The notes: generated from the letters alone by a model not told the origin. A stretch of DNA of 64,000 nt from Litoditis marina (GCA_964036275.1 OZ038435.1:25897521-25961520); one strand, 5' to 3'; counted from the stretch's first letter, positions 12,401 through 23,712 are shown. Program-made: numbers and translations.

Positions 12401-15400
12401 TCTGAGAGAAGGCTTACTAACCAAACTCGTAACGCAGTTTTTGTTTTTAAAGCATCAACCCAGCGTGTGTGAATAGATTAAAATATATTGGAAAAGCAAT
12501 TGTGTTAATCCGTAGAGATCCTGACTACATAAAAAGGTTAATCGAACAAAAACAAAAATGCTGTCCGTGAAAGGATTCGAACCCTCGGCCTACTGAACTG
12601 TAGTACGCTGCTCTGCCGACTGAGCCAAATCGTCACGAAAGAAGAAAAAATGGACGGCGCCACACGTGCGCTGCCCGAAATCAAGGATTGATCACGGTTT
12701 CTGAGAGAATGCTTACTAACCAGAGTTCTAACGCAGTTTATGTTCTGCAAATCAACTTAGTATTCATTGTTACGTTGAAAAAAGTTTAATAATAATTGAT
12801 TAGATGCTCATTATTTCCTATCTATTGATTCATTATTTCCTTCGGAAATATAGAAAATGAGGACAATTTGTCTAAGAAAACGATGTAAAGTGAGAGACGA
12901 TTAGCTTTTGAGATTGAACTGCATGGAATATAGAAAAGGAGGACAATAACTCAAGAGGGAAATAAAAAATCTAATCTCGCAATTTTCATGATCATCCTGA
13001 CAGACTGATTCAAAAAATATATGCTAAAGCTTTTAGAAAAGTCCGCTTACACTAAAAACGTATCTGAAACAAAAATCAGCTACACCGTCAGTCTATCGCA
13101 CAGTCACGTGAAACATGTTAAACACAGCAGAACTCGGAAACGTGAAACGACAAAGTGCACACTTAGGCTATTAGAATGCTAACTTTACATGAATATTCAA
13201 GAAACATATAGTGTACTCTGTTCTGTTATCATTTTCGAATCAATGGTGATAATCATATTAGGACGTTTCATCTAATTGTCTGCTGCAAGTTTTTTTCACT
13301 GAAAAACAAAATGTTTTTGACCCATGAAAATTGCGAGATTACATTTTTTATTTCCCTCTTGAGTTATTGTCCTCCTTTTCTATATTCCATGCAGTTCAAT
13401 CTCAAAAGCTAATCGTCTCTCACTTTACATCGTTTTCTTAGACAAATCAAATTAGGGCTTGTTGTTTCTAAGTAGATTTTCGTTTTTCGTAAAAGGGTTT
13501 CGTTGCTACCAGATTGTTCAGTCATAATTCATTGTGTAGAATACTAAATCTTGGAAAATAATTTGTGTCGTAGCAAAGAATGGTAAGACGATTATTCGTC
13601 GAGATTTATAGGCGGCTTCCAATTTTCATTCATTTTCGAGGCAGCCATTTGTCTCACCTAGGGAAGCTGAATTTGCATGGCAAATTGTTGCGCTTAATGC
13701 ATTGGTTGATGGACACTAATTGAGAGAGAAAGGGAGGGATTACGTTTTGGAGGGAGAGAGGGGAGAGAGAAAGAGGGTGGGGGGGGGGTATAAAAGAAGA
13801 GCCAGAGAGAAGAGAGAAAAGACGAGATTAAGAGACGGAGAGACTGAAAGAGCAACGGGGAGGATAGAAAAAAAATATGGTAAAAGCGAGGCTTGTCTAA
13901 TCGAAAATAGCTCATTGTAGGTGTCCCCCTATCTTGTTAAGGATAGGTTTTACAAACGGTCATTCACACCTCTACATAATAAACGAATATATTATGGTAC
14001 ATATTCTCCGAACTTTCTTGACTACCAGTACAAATTTTACGGCATATTGAGTGAAACACAGTTCTTTCATCACCTGACAACCGACCCTATTTCGCCATAG
14101 CGCCTCCCTCTCCTTTAATCTTGTCCCAAGTGCTTCTCACCATTACAATTCTATGCTAATGAGGTATTTCATAGCAGCTGCAACAGAGGCTTTGCTCGGA
14201 TTCTGGCTTAATCGAAGCTTTATTCGCGCAGAAAACACAGTTTCTGTTTTGGAAGGGAGGGAAGCATTTTCTAACATAGAATAACCAAATGAACCAGCAA
14301 TATAGGGTCAAAAATGAATATGTAAAATGTACATAAAGGTTACTTAATCTTTTTAAGAGGTACATGAAGGTATGTCATCAGTTGTTTCGGTCAGCGCTAA
14401 GATGAGTTCCAGCTAGGTGTGTTTGAAATGGACTTAGATGGGACATAAAGTTAAAAACTTCTGTAGCTGCTAATTATCGAGTATTATTCAATGATAAGTC
14501 CTAATTATTTGCAGGAAGACTTTGTGTTCTCGTGTTCAACGGGTAATATTGAACGGGTTCGAGAGCAGATCACAAAGACTGGCACCATGGTTAGTGTTTT
14601 CGAGCATTTTCATGTTATACTTTCATCAATCTTGTAAAACTGTTATGTGACTAAGAAAACTTGAACTTGAATCTGACTTCTTCCTCGAAGTTCGAGAATG
14701 AGTCATGTCTGATCCTTCCTGGGAATTAGTAATATTTCTGTGACAGATCTTATTATGCATTTTAGTTTGAGACCATCATTTGAGGCTTCTTGCGTCATAA
14801 TTGGTTAAAAATGGTACTCGGAGGTCTTGGATAATATCTCGTGACAATATTAAAATGTTTTACATTGTTTGTTCCAGGATCTGTGTTCGGGATTACTAGC
14901 TGCATCCTCACGCGGACATTTGGCTGTTGTTGACAACATCATTGCCACCAAACCACAGGTTGGTATAATCTGTTTCATGCCTATGTCGACAACAAAAAAG
15001 TTTCGCAATGATTTAAAAAACCGCCCGAGAGAAAGTTGTACTAAAGTTGAACAAACCTATTTGCGTAGAAAATCTTGAAGGTTTTTGATAACTTTTGTGC
15101 CGCAAATTTGGAAAAAGTGAATATAATTCAATTAAACAGCCAGACATTGACTTCTGCTAACTTTCTGTATGGAACAAAAATTTATGTCAAAAAAAATTTC
15201 TAGGCTACCAATTTCGTTTCCGCCGACCAGTGGAACGCCTTGAGAAGTGCGGCCTGTAACAACAATCTGCAGGTTCTGGACCTGTTGATAGAAAATGGTG
15301 GGTACATTCAAAACTTTTATTTCCAAAAAGAAGCTCATTGTATGTATTTCATGGAAGCGACTTTCTCCTAATATTTATCAGTTGATCAGTTGAAAATTTC

Positions 15401-18400
15401 TAGGCTACCACAGAAGATTGCGAATCATGGCCGAAAAATAAATTCGATCAAACTACAAAGACCGCCCATGAGGTCAACATGTACCGTTTGAGCTACGTTT
15501 TCACGGGCGTATACCAATTTCCTGAAATGTTTGCTTCTCATTAACAATACCAAGTTTTGCGTAATCACACAATCACATTGTCTCATTAATATTACCTCAT
15601 CAATATTATGTTCATGTTTTCGAATCTGCTCAACCTATCATGACGGTGCTTCTGCCTAACATATTGCTACATAATTGTTGTCTAATAGAGCGCAGCCATC
15701 TGGCCGCTCATCATTAATCCTCACCCCTAATTGACACAAACAAGGTGATAGCAGGTTTGAATGGTTAGAGGCAAACATGTAGCTGGTTTGTAGTTTGAAA
15801 CTTTTTATTTGTAGTTTGCTCTGCAAAGACAGCAGAAGTTGCAAACAATCTAACGGCAAAAATACAATTCCTTGAGCTTTTTCTAATGAGGTTGTTATCT
15901 CCTTCTTGGAATATATTTCAACCATGAATGAAAGTGAACACAGGTTACATTTGAACAATTCGATAGAATGTTGGTTTCGTTTTTAGGTGCAAATGTGGAT
16001 GAGTGTGGTCATGGTGGCAGGACGGCGTTGCGAGCAGCCGCCTGGTTGGTTATTTCACTTTCTTCGGTTTTGTTTCATCCTACACCTATTTGGAAAAAGC
16101 GGGGGGGGGAGGTCGGTCAACTGAAGAAACGAAGATTCCCCTCCAGTTATAAAGTTAGCTTAACTGCTTACTGCGTCTCTAAAAAGGCTGAATCACATTT
16201 CAACATCAGAACAAAAGGAAGGTCGCTTTCTCTCAAACGTCAAACCTTGCGAAAAAAAATCATCAGTCATCTCTGCAGGGCCGGTCATTCGGAGGTGGTG
16301 GCGCGACTTCTTTCCGCCGGTGCGGCAGTGGACGGTAGAGACGCGGAGGGAAGAACGGCACTCATGGCGGCTGCCTTTATGGATCACACTGAGATTGTGG
16401 ACAAATTGATCGAGTTTGGAGCGAATATTGGGGTGAGTCCTTCATCTTGTTAGTAAATATTTCTTTATTTTTTAAATTGAGTAGGATCCCGACCACGTTT
16501 TTAGTCACTCTAAAGTTCAGAAACGACTCGGACTAGACTAGACTAGACTAGACTAGACTGGGCTAGACTAGACTAGACTAGACTAGACTAGACTAGACTA
16601 GACTAGACTAGACTAGACTAGACTAGACTAGACTAGACTAGACTAGACTAGACTAGACTAGACTAGACTAGACTAGACTAGACTAGACTAGACTAGACTA
16701 GACTAGACTAGACTAAAGACTAGGACTCGGAGGGAGTCTAGAGAGTTTTTGTGGTAAATTGCAAATTTCGACAGATTTATGGATCAGAGTACAACTGATA
16801 CCCACCACTCTTATGATATATTTTTTTCAGGAAACGGATTCAGCCGACGCGACAGCTCTCCATCTGGTGTTGTCCAACGGGTCGCGGACACCCCAACACG
16901 ATGCCACCATACAGTTATTGATTGAAAGTACGTTAACTCGGGGACACTACTGTTTGTTGTGAATATTCAATACTTACATAATTTTTTAGAACAAGATCAA
17001 TAAATCTAAAAATGAAATGGTCTGATGACCATGTTTTTGCAACAAATTGACCTGAAAAACAAAAATATTGAATTAAAATTAAATATCTTTTTCGCCTTTT
17101 TCATAATTTGAATAACTGGTTTGTTCTCCAGAAGGATCGGACGTGAATCTGCCGGACGCGCACGGTCGTCAATGTATTCATCTGGCGGCCTTCCACCAGG
17201 ACAGTAATCTGGCCATGATCATCGAAAAGACTAGGGTCATTGATGCGCAGGTTGGTTAATTAAAACACAGAAAATTGATACGCTCTCGTTGACCAAAAAG
17301 CCAAATCTCCAGCTGCTGTGAGAAACTACAGCTAATTGACACCTCATCGAGCATGAACCCGAACACACTGCAATGCAGTGATAACAGTTTTCCATGCCAC
17401 TAGTAACGTACAACTGGATCAGTAAGATATAATATTTATCAATATTCATTGAACCAAATGTTCGGAAGAAATGATTGATACAGAAAATACTGTAAAGAGT
17501 ATTCATGTCATGTAGAACTTTTGCTCCTAGGACGGTCTCGGTCGAACCGCACTGATGCTTGCTGCCAGTCAGGGAAGACAGGAGGCTGTGGAAGTACTGG
17601 TTACCAAAGGTATGCACTCTTCTCATTAGACTGTTCTCATTTTTTCATCAATACGACAGTCATGTTTCACAATATAACAGAATAGGGATAGGTTGTCCTT
17701 CTGAGAAAATCAGATAGTCACAATCATCTGGCTCTACTTTTGTGTATTTGTAGTTTGATTCGGGTGTTTTGTGGAAGATATTTTTGTTTATGCTGTGTGA
17801 GAGGATCAAACTATGAACTATGATTTAACACAACCTCGTTTCCAGGTGCCGACATGGACTGTATTGACAGTCATGGGAGGACGGCTCTGCAGCTGGCAGC
17901 CGCGGGTGGTCATTTAGCGGTGGTTGACTTACTTCTCACACTCGGGGCGGACGAAGCTCACAAGGTAATTAAATAATCATCATTTTCGAAATCAGATGAC
18001 GGTACCACGAGTAGGATCTCTGCACTCGATAGATGCATCTCCGCCTAATGTACAGTCTCTAACGGGCTCTAGAAAAGTCGAAGCCACGCATGGAAACGAG
18101 TTATTGGGACATTGAGATATTGAAATGGGACATCGGAACATTTGAATGACACCTTCAGGAAATCAGTCCCATAAAAAGCTATATTTTATCTACCGCTCAG
18201 CTTGTGTTCATGTGAGCAAAAAGCAATGTCAGCGTAATGAGCAAGATTTTTCTCGAAGAAAAGTTCTATTTTTCTTAACAATCCTCCCCGTTCAGGACAA
18301 TGACGGTGCGGTCGCACTCCACTTCGCCGTCGTGCACAATGACGTCACCTTGACCCGCGCGTTGGCGACAGCCGCGACGGTGGAGGAAATCGATCGATTG

Positions 18401-20793
18401 GGACAACATCCACTCATCATTGCTGCCCAACACAACAACGAAGAGGTACTTGTTGACTTATTTGTTCATTAAAGTAGGACGATTATGTGGACCAATCCCA
18501 ACGTATCGGTTCTTTGAACTGCAATTGAAAAATGTATTGCAGTTGAAAGGACTGGAGCGTTGGGCTTGGTCCACATAATCGGCTTTTTTTAATGTATTTA
18601 TTCTCATTAAAACAAGTCGCACTCGTTCATCGGAGAAAGAGGAGAATACAACGTGAAAACATTATATAAGATCACACGCTCGTGTGGCTGTAGTCTGATC
18701 TGATTGGAATTGGAAAACACTGCTGTAGTTACTCAACAAACTACACTACAATCATGTTTGATCATCACCTATTATGTTTACCTTATTTTCCGTCCAGGTG
18801 GTCCGTGAGCTCTTGTCCCTGGGTGCTCCGTTGGAGAAGCAGGCACTAGACGGACAGACCTCCATGCGGGTGGCAGCACTGGGGGGAAACACTGCCGTCG
18901 TCCACGTGAGTTGTTGAGCACACTACATGTGCTAGAGTATCCCGGCACCTTGCATATATTCTGCGTCTCTCACTTTGCGCACTATTTTGCACATGAAAAA
19001 CGTAGGTTTGATGAGACGCAAGGTTGAGATTTCAAATGCGCATATGAACACCTGCAGTAGTTAGTAAAAGGTGTACGCTTGACGTGATTTAAAAATTGTG
19101 TCTATAACAGTATAGACTGGAATCCAGAGTTAATGAGCGTCCTCTTTTCACTCTATATCGTATAGTTTGTCCTCAGGTACTATCGGAATTCACCACGGAC
19201 TGGGATCAACGAGATCTGGATGGCACGCCCCTGGTTCACACGTTGATAATCAATAAACAGGTTTAACATTAATAATCAATAAACAGGTTACACATAAGCC
19301 AATGAAATCTATCTTCTTTCAATTTTCTGGGACAATTCCATCAAACTTGGCAATTTTTTCAAGCTGGAACAGTTAATTTGGATGGAACTGAATACCAGCA
19401 CGTTTGAATTCATACTGAACAGACGGACTGAATTCTATGCTAGACAGACACTTAATCAAACGTGAAATCACGCTTTTCGAAACATTCTATGAAAAATTCT
19501 CAACTGCGTATCAAATGTGTTGCTTGTTGTTTATGTTTCGTGTTTAGACGGCCATGGCGGAGCTGTTGTTGAGCCTCGGGGCATTCCACTCCGCTACCGA
19601 CGCCCACGGAAGAACCTGTGCTCATATTGTGAGTTTTTTCTTGCAATTTACAACTACACTAAGAAATTATAATGAAAAAGTTCTTTTTTTTTGTTTTTAT
19701 CTTCTTTCTTTCTCTCACTGTCTCTCTCCCTTTCTCTCTGTTTCTCTCTCTCTCTGTTTTCTTTCTCTATGTGTTGTTCTGTCATACACTCTTTTTGCCT
19801 GTTCATCTACCTCTTCTTGGTTCACTTCTCTATCTTCTTTCTTAAACCATCCTACCTCGTCTCTCTTTTTAGGCGTGTTCGATGAACGATATTACATCTG
19901 TGAAAATGCTCCGTCGTCTGGCGGCTTCCTTTGAAGTTGACGACGAGGGTGGCAGGACCCCTTTGATGACAGCCGTCTGGGCGGGACACACCAAGATGAC
20001 GTCATACCTGTTGGACACGGTCGGAGTCGATCCGAATTCTGTGGATGACCAGGTAGTTTTATGTTTGTAGTTTGGTTTTGATGCCTTTTGAATTCGGAAT
20101 GTGTTCGGGGAACGCTATTCAAATTTTATGCATGACAACACATACTCGTCGATTTACTGCGCTGTTCCATTACAGTTTTGTTGAGTCAACTTTTTGCCAC
20201 TTTCTGGTGTTGGCTCGAACGGTATTTTATATATTTCGAGATTTTTATCACCGCTGTTGCAGGGCGCCTCTCCCCTCTCGGTAGCTGCCCAACTGGGTCA
20301 TCGTGACCTGGTGGTAATTCTACTCCGGTTTGGCGCCGAGCCAACTCTCCGGGATAAAATGGGAAGAACGGCTTTAGATGTGGCCAAAATATCCGGACAA
20401 GAACATATACGAGCCATTCTACAGGTGAGTAGTTTATGAGAAAATCGAACAAGCATCGCGGACTGTGATGCATCTACAGTATGATATCTTTCAGTGAAAT
20501 TAGTATTATTACGATTATTAACACAAATGGTCTGTGACTTGCGGTTCAGGCAAATTAAGACAACTGTGAGAGTGAAGTGTCACCTATGAATTATCAAAAT
20601 ACGTTTATTGATTGATTGAAACATATATTTACAAGTGTATCGATTGCAGGCGGCTACCGGCTCAGCGGACTCGTCGGGGTTTGGGAGCATGCCCAACTCG
20701 CCGATGGACACAAAGTCGTTGGGCAGAAAATCGTTCCGCAAAAGTCAGAAACTCACCGTAACCAGTCCGAGAATAGCCCGAAGGATACTGTAG
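6548..20793 (+). CDS. ANKRD50: ANKRD50-like STAND NTPase with ankyrin repeats
   Basis: The spliced reading frame is 981 codons with all phases consistent. Exons: 6548-6685, 8031-8140, 8349-8520, 9187-9268, 9535-9638, 9872-10021, 10197-10317, 10626-10769, 11430-11569, 14515-14589, 14878-14958, 15204-15297, 15987-16044, 16279-16432, 16831-16927, 17132-17250, 17531-17609, 17846-17964, 18296-18445, 18798-18905, 19177-19260, 19548-19628, 19873-20052, 20263-20424, 20650-20793. Walker A GPPFCGKT lies at residues 34-41, Walker B FIIVDD at about 124-129, and a sensor-like LVITSRP at 151-157. Ankyrin repeats fill about 388-934 (motifs GRTALRAAAW, GRTALMLAA). A Ser/Lys-rich tail of 47 residues closes the protein. 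Order and ankyrin wording match ANKRD50, which in mammals works with SNX27-retromer in endosomal recycling; that role is inferred here. Human ANKRD50 is about 1,430 residues, so this one lacks most of the long tail. The start could be either of two adjacent ATGs. Confidence 0.9.
7805..7867. mobile_element. Hairpin family A copy (ANKRD50 intron 1)
   Basis: Ends TGTTGTAGTTTGA and TCAAACTACAAACACA face each other about 63 bases apart. The one-sided end GATCAAACTACAAACACAGC at about 7974-7995 is a second, decayed copy in the same intron. Confidence 0.6.
9396..9456. repeat. (GA)n microsatellite in ANKRD50 intron 4
   Basis: A GA-rich purine run with GAGA units and a few AAA breaks lies between exons 4 and 5. 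It is low complexity and gives spurious Ser/Leu open frames on the minus strand. Confidence 0.8.
11905..11966. repeat. GC-rich tandem repeat in ANKRD50 intron 9
   Basis: About 60 bases of alternating GTGGCGCGGC-type decamers, flanked by GGCGGCCGC-like sequence. The composition contrasts sharply with the AT-rich intron. An upstream GCGCAGCGCGAAGCGCTGCG block (about 11680-11700) has a relative near 59420. Confidence 0.6.
12174..12446 (-). repeat. tRNA-derived Pol III unit, copy 1
   Basis: On the minus strand a perfect box A (TGGCTCAGTCGG, 12317-12328) and a perfect box B (GGTTCGAATCC, 12274-12284) are spaced as in a tRNA. A T5 run (minus strand, about 12255-12259) follows and would serve as a Pol III terminator. 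The D arm and T arm can form, but the flanks do not make an acceptor stem, so this is not an intact tRNA. It lies antisense to ANKRD50 in intron 9. A tRNA-headed SINE or a tRNA-like small RNA gene are both possible. Confidence 0.65.
12474..12745 (-). repeat. tRNA-derived Pol III unit, copy 2
   Basis: A second copy of the same ~270 bp unit, offset by 300 bases in the same orientation. Box A lies at 12616-12627 and box B at 12573-12583, both intact, with the same T5 run after them. Its anticodon-arm region can pair TACT with AGTA around a seven-base loop, better than copy 1. The two copies differ at scattered sites, mostly outside the boxes. Confidence 0.65.
12866..13447. mobile_element. Foldback element with 125 bp arms and a nested MITE
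   Basis: Arms at 12866-12990 and 13323-13447 are near-perfect inverted repeats (ATTTGTCTAAGAAAACGATG on the left; its complement on the right). The loop contains a family-B MITE-like copy (13083-13215), so that element most likely inserted into this one. It lies in ANKRD50 intron 9. Confidence 0.75.
13083..13215 (+). mobile_element. MITE-like element family B, copy 3 (nested)
   Basis: It carries the family words CAGTCACGTGAAACATG, ACACAGCAGAACTC and ACAAAGTGCA in the same order as the copy at the window start. It lies inside the loop of the 12866-13447 foldback. Confidence 0.6.
16531..16715 (+). repeat. (GACTA)n pentanucleotide satellite in ANKRD50 intron 14
   Basis: About 37 GACTA units in a row with one disturbed unit near 16560. 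It starts after a CGACTCG sequence and ends at AAAGACTAGG. The array is nearly pure, so it is probably young and length-variable. Confidence 0.95.
17747..17826. mobile_element. Hairpin family A copy (ANKRD50 intron 17)
   Basis: TTTGTAGTTTGATT on the left faces GGATCAAACTATGAA on the right. The right end has drifted from the consensus. Confidence 0.6.
18476..18583. mobile_element. Near-palindromic element family D, copy 1 (ANKRD50 intron 19)
   Basis: AGGACGATTATGTGGACCAA on the left and TTGGTCCACATAATCG on the right form one long hairpin with an inner CTGCAATTG stem. A second copy lies at 33096-33206 in an AAAS intron. Confidence 0.75.
18689..18750. mobile_element. Hairpin family A copy, degenerate (ANKRD50 intron 19)
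   Basis: CTGTAGTCTGATC on the left faces CAAACTACACTACA on the right. Both ends are altered relative to the family consensus. Confidence 0.4.
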
Positions 20794-20935
20794 CTGTCTG
20801 ATCTCCACTCCATGTATACCTCCTGCTACCAAATCTCAACGAAATTCAGTGTGTTCACACTTCACGTTAGCTCTGAAGACAATGTTTTGTGGAACAGTAT
20901 TGATTGAAAAGTATTTTTCAACATTTCATTTTTGG

Positions 20936-21290
20936 GGTTTATTGTACAATTGTCCCTCCCCCCTTGAGCCGAAATAGGTTGGAATCCGACCCGTAATACA
21001 ATCACCCCCCACCCCGAGGGGGATGATTGTACAACTTCCTTCTTTACTGCAGGTTTCGATTGAGTGGGGGCGATTGTTAAACAGGTCTGGGGTTGTACTA
21101 TTACCCCCCATTTTGTATTGTGGGGGGTAATTGTTAAACGTCGACATTGTACAATTACCCCCCATTTACAATAACCCCCCTCTCCATAGGGAATCGTATT
21201 GGGAGGGGGGGGGGGGGGGGGGGTGATAGTACTACGGGGGGGGGGGACTTAAGGTGAGGGGGGGGGGGCGATTGTACAATTTTCCCCATT
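20936..21290. mobile_element. G-rich element with GTACAATT ends
   Basis: The left end GGGGTTTATTGTACAATTG and right end GATTGTACAATTTTCCCC frame blocks of CCCCCC and GGGGGG with repeated TTGTACAATT and TTGTTAAAC words. A run of G18 (about 21206-21223) and two shorter G runs follow. A compact derivative lies at 24315-24384. Confidence 0.5.
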
Positions 21291-21441
21291 TTTGCTGTCA
21301 AATTCAGAAATGGCCTATCAATTCACGTACATATCGAAAATTGAGTAATTTTTTCCCACAGCATTCTGGATTACAAAGTCTTTTCATAGAAATAGTTCAG
21401 GGAAGAAAGGTTTGAACCGTTCATGTTCTACAGTTCTGATG

Positions 21442-21482
21442 TGGTTGTAGTTTGGTGTTGTGTGAGCAGGTCAAACTACAAC
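21442..21482. mobile_element. Hairpin family A copy, short loop
   Basis: GGTTGTAGTTTGG on the left and GGTCAAACTACAA on the right are only about 40 bases apart end to end, the shortest two-ended copy in the window. Confidence 0.6.
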
Positions 21483-22142
21483 TCAGTACAACTCAGTTCT
21501 GCCCAGGCTCACCCATTACCATTTCCAAAACCTATCATTGATTGCATGGAACAGTTAGTACAATTCTATTTTCATCAATTTTCCCCAGTTCAGAGATTCT
21601 CCTCTCGCTTAGAATTTTTTCGAGATCTCAAATTTGACTGTGCCAACGTTTTAATAATTTGTGTTTCTGTTATTCAGAAAGTGATGCACTGCAATTGTGA
21701 GCTATATTATCCGGTGTAAATAAATATATACTTTTTCGAGTGGTTGATAGAATTCGATAAGCAAAGTAATCTTGTGAGATCTCACGAGAACTATCTGGCT
21801 GGAACCTGCTATATACAGCTTGCTATACTCACCGATTGATCTTGAAATGATCGCAAAGATTTGCTGGGTCGGTATAGTTTGTTTCACCCACTTATAACCC
21901 TCTACAGTAATACGCTCAAACTTCCAAGGCAAGGTTTGGTATGTTGGTGTTTTTAGGTTTTTTTTCTAAATTTGGTAGTGTCTTCTGCACCTTTACTACT
22001 ACAAACTTTGGAAGTTTGAAACCAGAATAATGGATTATTTATTAGAAACGACCTCCTGAATATTTGACGAATTACTGTAGAAGGACATTGATTGGTGAAA
22101 CAGAGTATATCATTCGATCTATAGAATGTGGTCAGATTCTCG

Positions 22143-22219
22143 TTGTAGTTTGATCTCAATACGCCTACTAGCTCACGAATGACGACCGAGAAGCAAGGGA
22201 ACCAAGCTACAAACCCAGC
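22143..22219. mobile_element. Hairpin family A copy
   Basis: TTGTAGTTTGATCTC on the left faces ACCAAGCTACAAACCCAGCG on the right. Confidence 0.6.
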
Positions 22220-22459
22220 GGTGTATAGTTCCGGTCATTCCTACTGAGACTTGGCAGCGTGCCAATGAATTTTCCAGGCCATTTTTCACCACTTTGTAGT
22301 TTACTGAATAACTGTAAACCTTTGTAAGTGGTAGTTCAGTTTCATGAAAACACGTGAATAGAAAAGTTTTCAAAATATTTATGTATTCTTCACGAAATTG
22401 TCATCCGAAAATTTTGGCACGATGCCAATGGGTCTAAGTGGGAATGAAACAAACTATAG

Positions 22460-22648
22460 CTCTGGAGGTAAACACCTAGTTTTTACCAAGGTTCGCCAAA
22501 AACCCAAGTTGTAAATCAAGGTTCAGGCAGTTTACCAAGAACTTGGTGCACAATTGTGCACCAAATCTTGATTTCACAACTTGATATCAACTAGTGACCA
22601 ATTGGGTAGGGCGAACCTGGGTAAACAACTCGGTTTTTAACTTCAGAG
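22460..22648 (-). mobile_element. Foldback element family C, copy 2 (opposite orientation)
   Basis: The core GGTGCACAATTGTGCACC and the AACTTGATATCAACTAGTG block are the reverse complement of the copy at 6184-6372. The right end CTCGGTTTTTAACTTCAGAG is intact; the left end is eroded (CTCTGGAGGTAAACACCTAG). Confidence 0.75.
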
Positions 22649-23342
22649 AAGGCGCCACAGCCGTAATAGGCCTGCTTTGAAAATAGCAAACCCCTTGACT
22701 GCACACATTCGTGAACCTGTAACTGCTGAAGTTTCAAGGAAACCGTTTCCGAATAAACCTCTCCGTTCACCGGCTCACCTGACACGTTCACCAAAAGTGT
22801 GCACGGTGAGACGTTTCACGATATTCCGCGTAAACAGACAAATCGCGTTTGGCTTCGTCAGGAATTCCCGGCAATTTTCGCTCATTTTACTCCAAACTGT
22901 CTTCGTGTTCGGTCTACAATGGGAAATAGGTAGGCAAATTGAAACTCTACCAGCTAACTACCTTCCTAATTTCACAACTCATGGCAGAATTTAGAACTGG
23001 CTTGGTGGTCCCTTGTGCCCATAACGCTGTTGTTATTTGTGTTTTGATTTCATATACGGTTTGCTTATTTCCAAGCAAAGTTATACCAAATACGCTGTCC
23101 GGAACCATTCACTTTGTAGTCTGATCCCGCTACATATTTATATTACATATTTATTGTTTCACTTCGCGTCGTTTCGAGGCGGTGATCATCATACATATCA
23201 CATTATCGTCAGAACGTCTTCTTGTGCAGTAGTGGTACAGTTGATTCCTCATGGTGGACATTCGTATGTTCTAAGACATAGATCCAGTGACATGCCAGAA
23301 ACAACAGTAGAACCATCTGACGACGAATTGACTGTGAATATG

Positions 23343-23712
23343 CTCTAGAATTTGGCGGCGAGTCGCCGGCGACATGGAGGGGTCGGCAGAGTGTCGCCGG
23401 CGGGTCGCCTGCGATTATTTTTAGGTTGTTGATTCTGGATAAGATATATGCTAATCAGATACGTATACTTGTAGTTTTCAGGTGGGTGACATGTTTATAC
23501 ATGAACAATGAAGCCGTGAATCTCATCGTGTTTATTTCTGGCGACGATAAGTATATACAAAATTTTTATTAACTGTAAAATTGCCAGTTTCGGTACCTGA
23601 TTACTATATAGAACGTTTAGTGTGAAGGACCTAAAAATAATCGCAGGCGACCCGCCGGCGACACTCTGCCGACCCCTCCATGTCGCCGGCGAGTCGCCGC
23701 CAAATTCTAGAG
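23343..23712. mobile_element. GC-rich foldback with 84 bp arms
   Basis: Arms at 23343-23426 and 23629-23712 match at 83 of 84 positions as inverted repeats (left end CTCTAGAATTTGGCGGCGAG). They enclose about 200 AT-rich bases. The arms are full of CGCCGGCG-type words unlike the surroundings. It ends about 250 bases before the first visible BTB-BACK exon. Confidence 0.85.

Noticed and set aside
16531..16715. CRISPR array or telomere-type repeat
   Set aside because: The five-base unit has no spacers and differs from common telomere repeats; it is a simple satellite.
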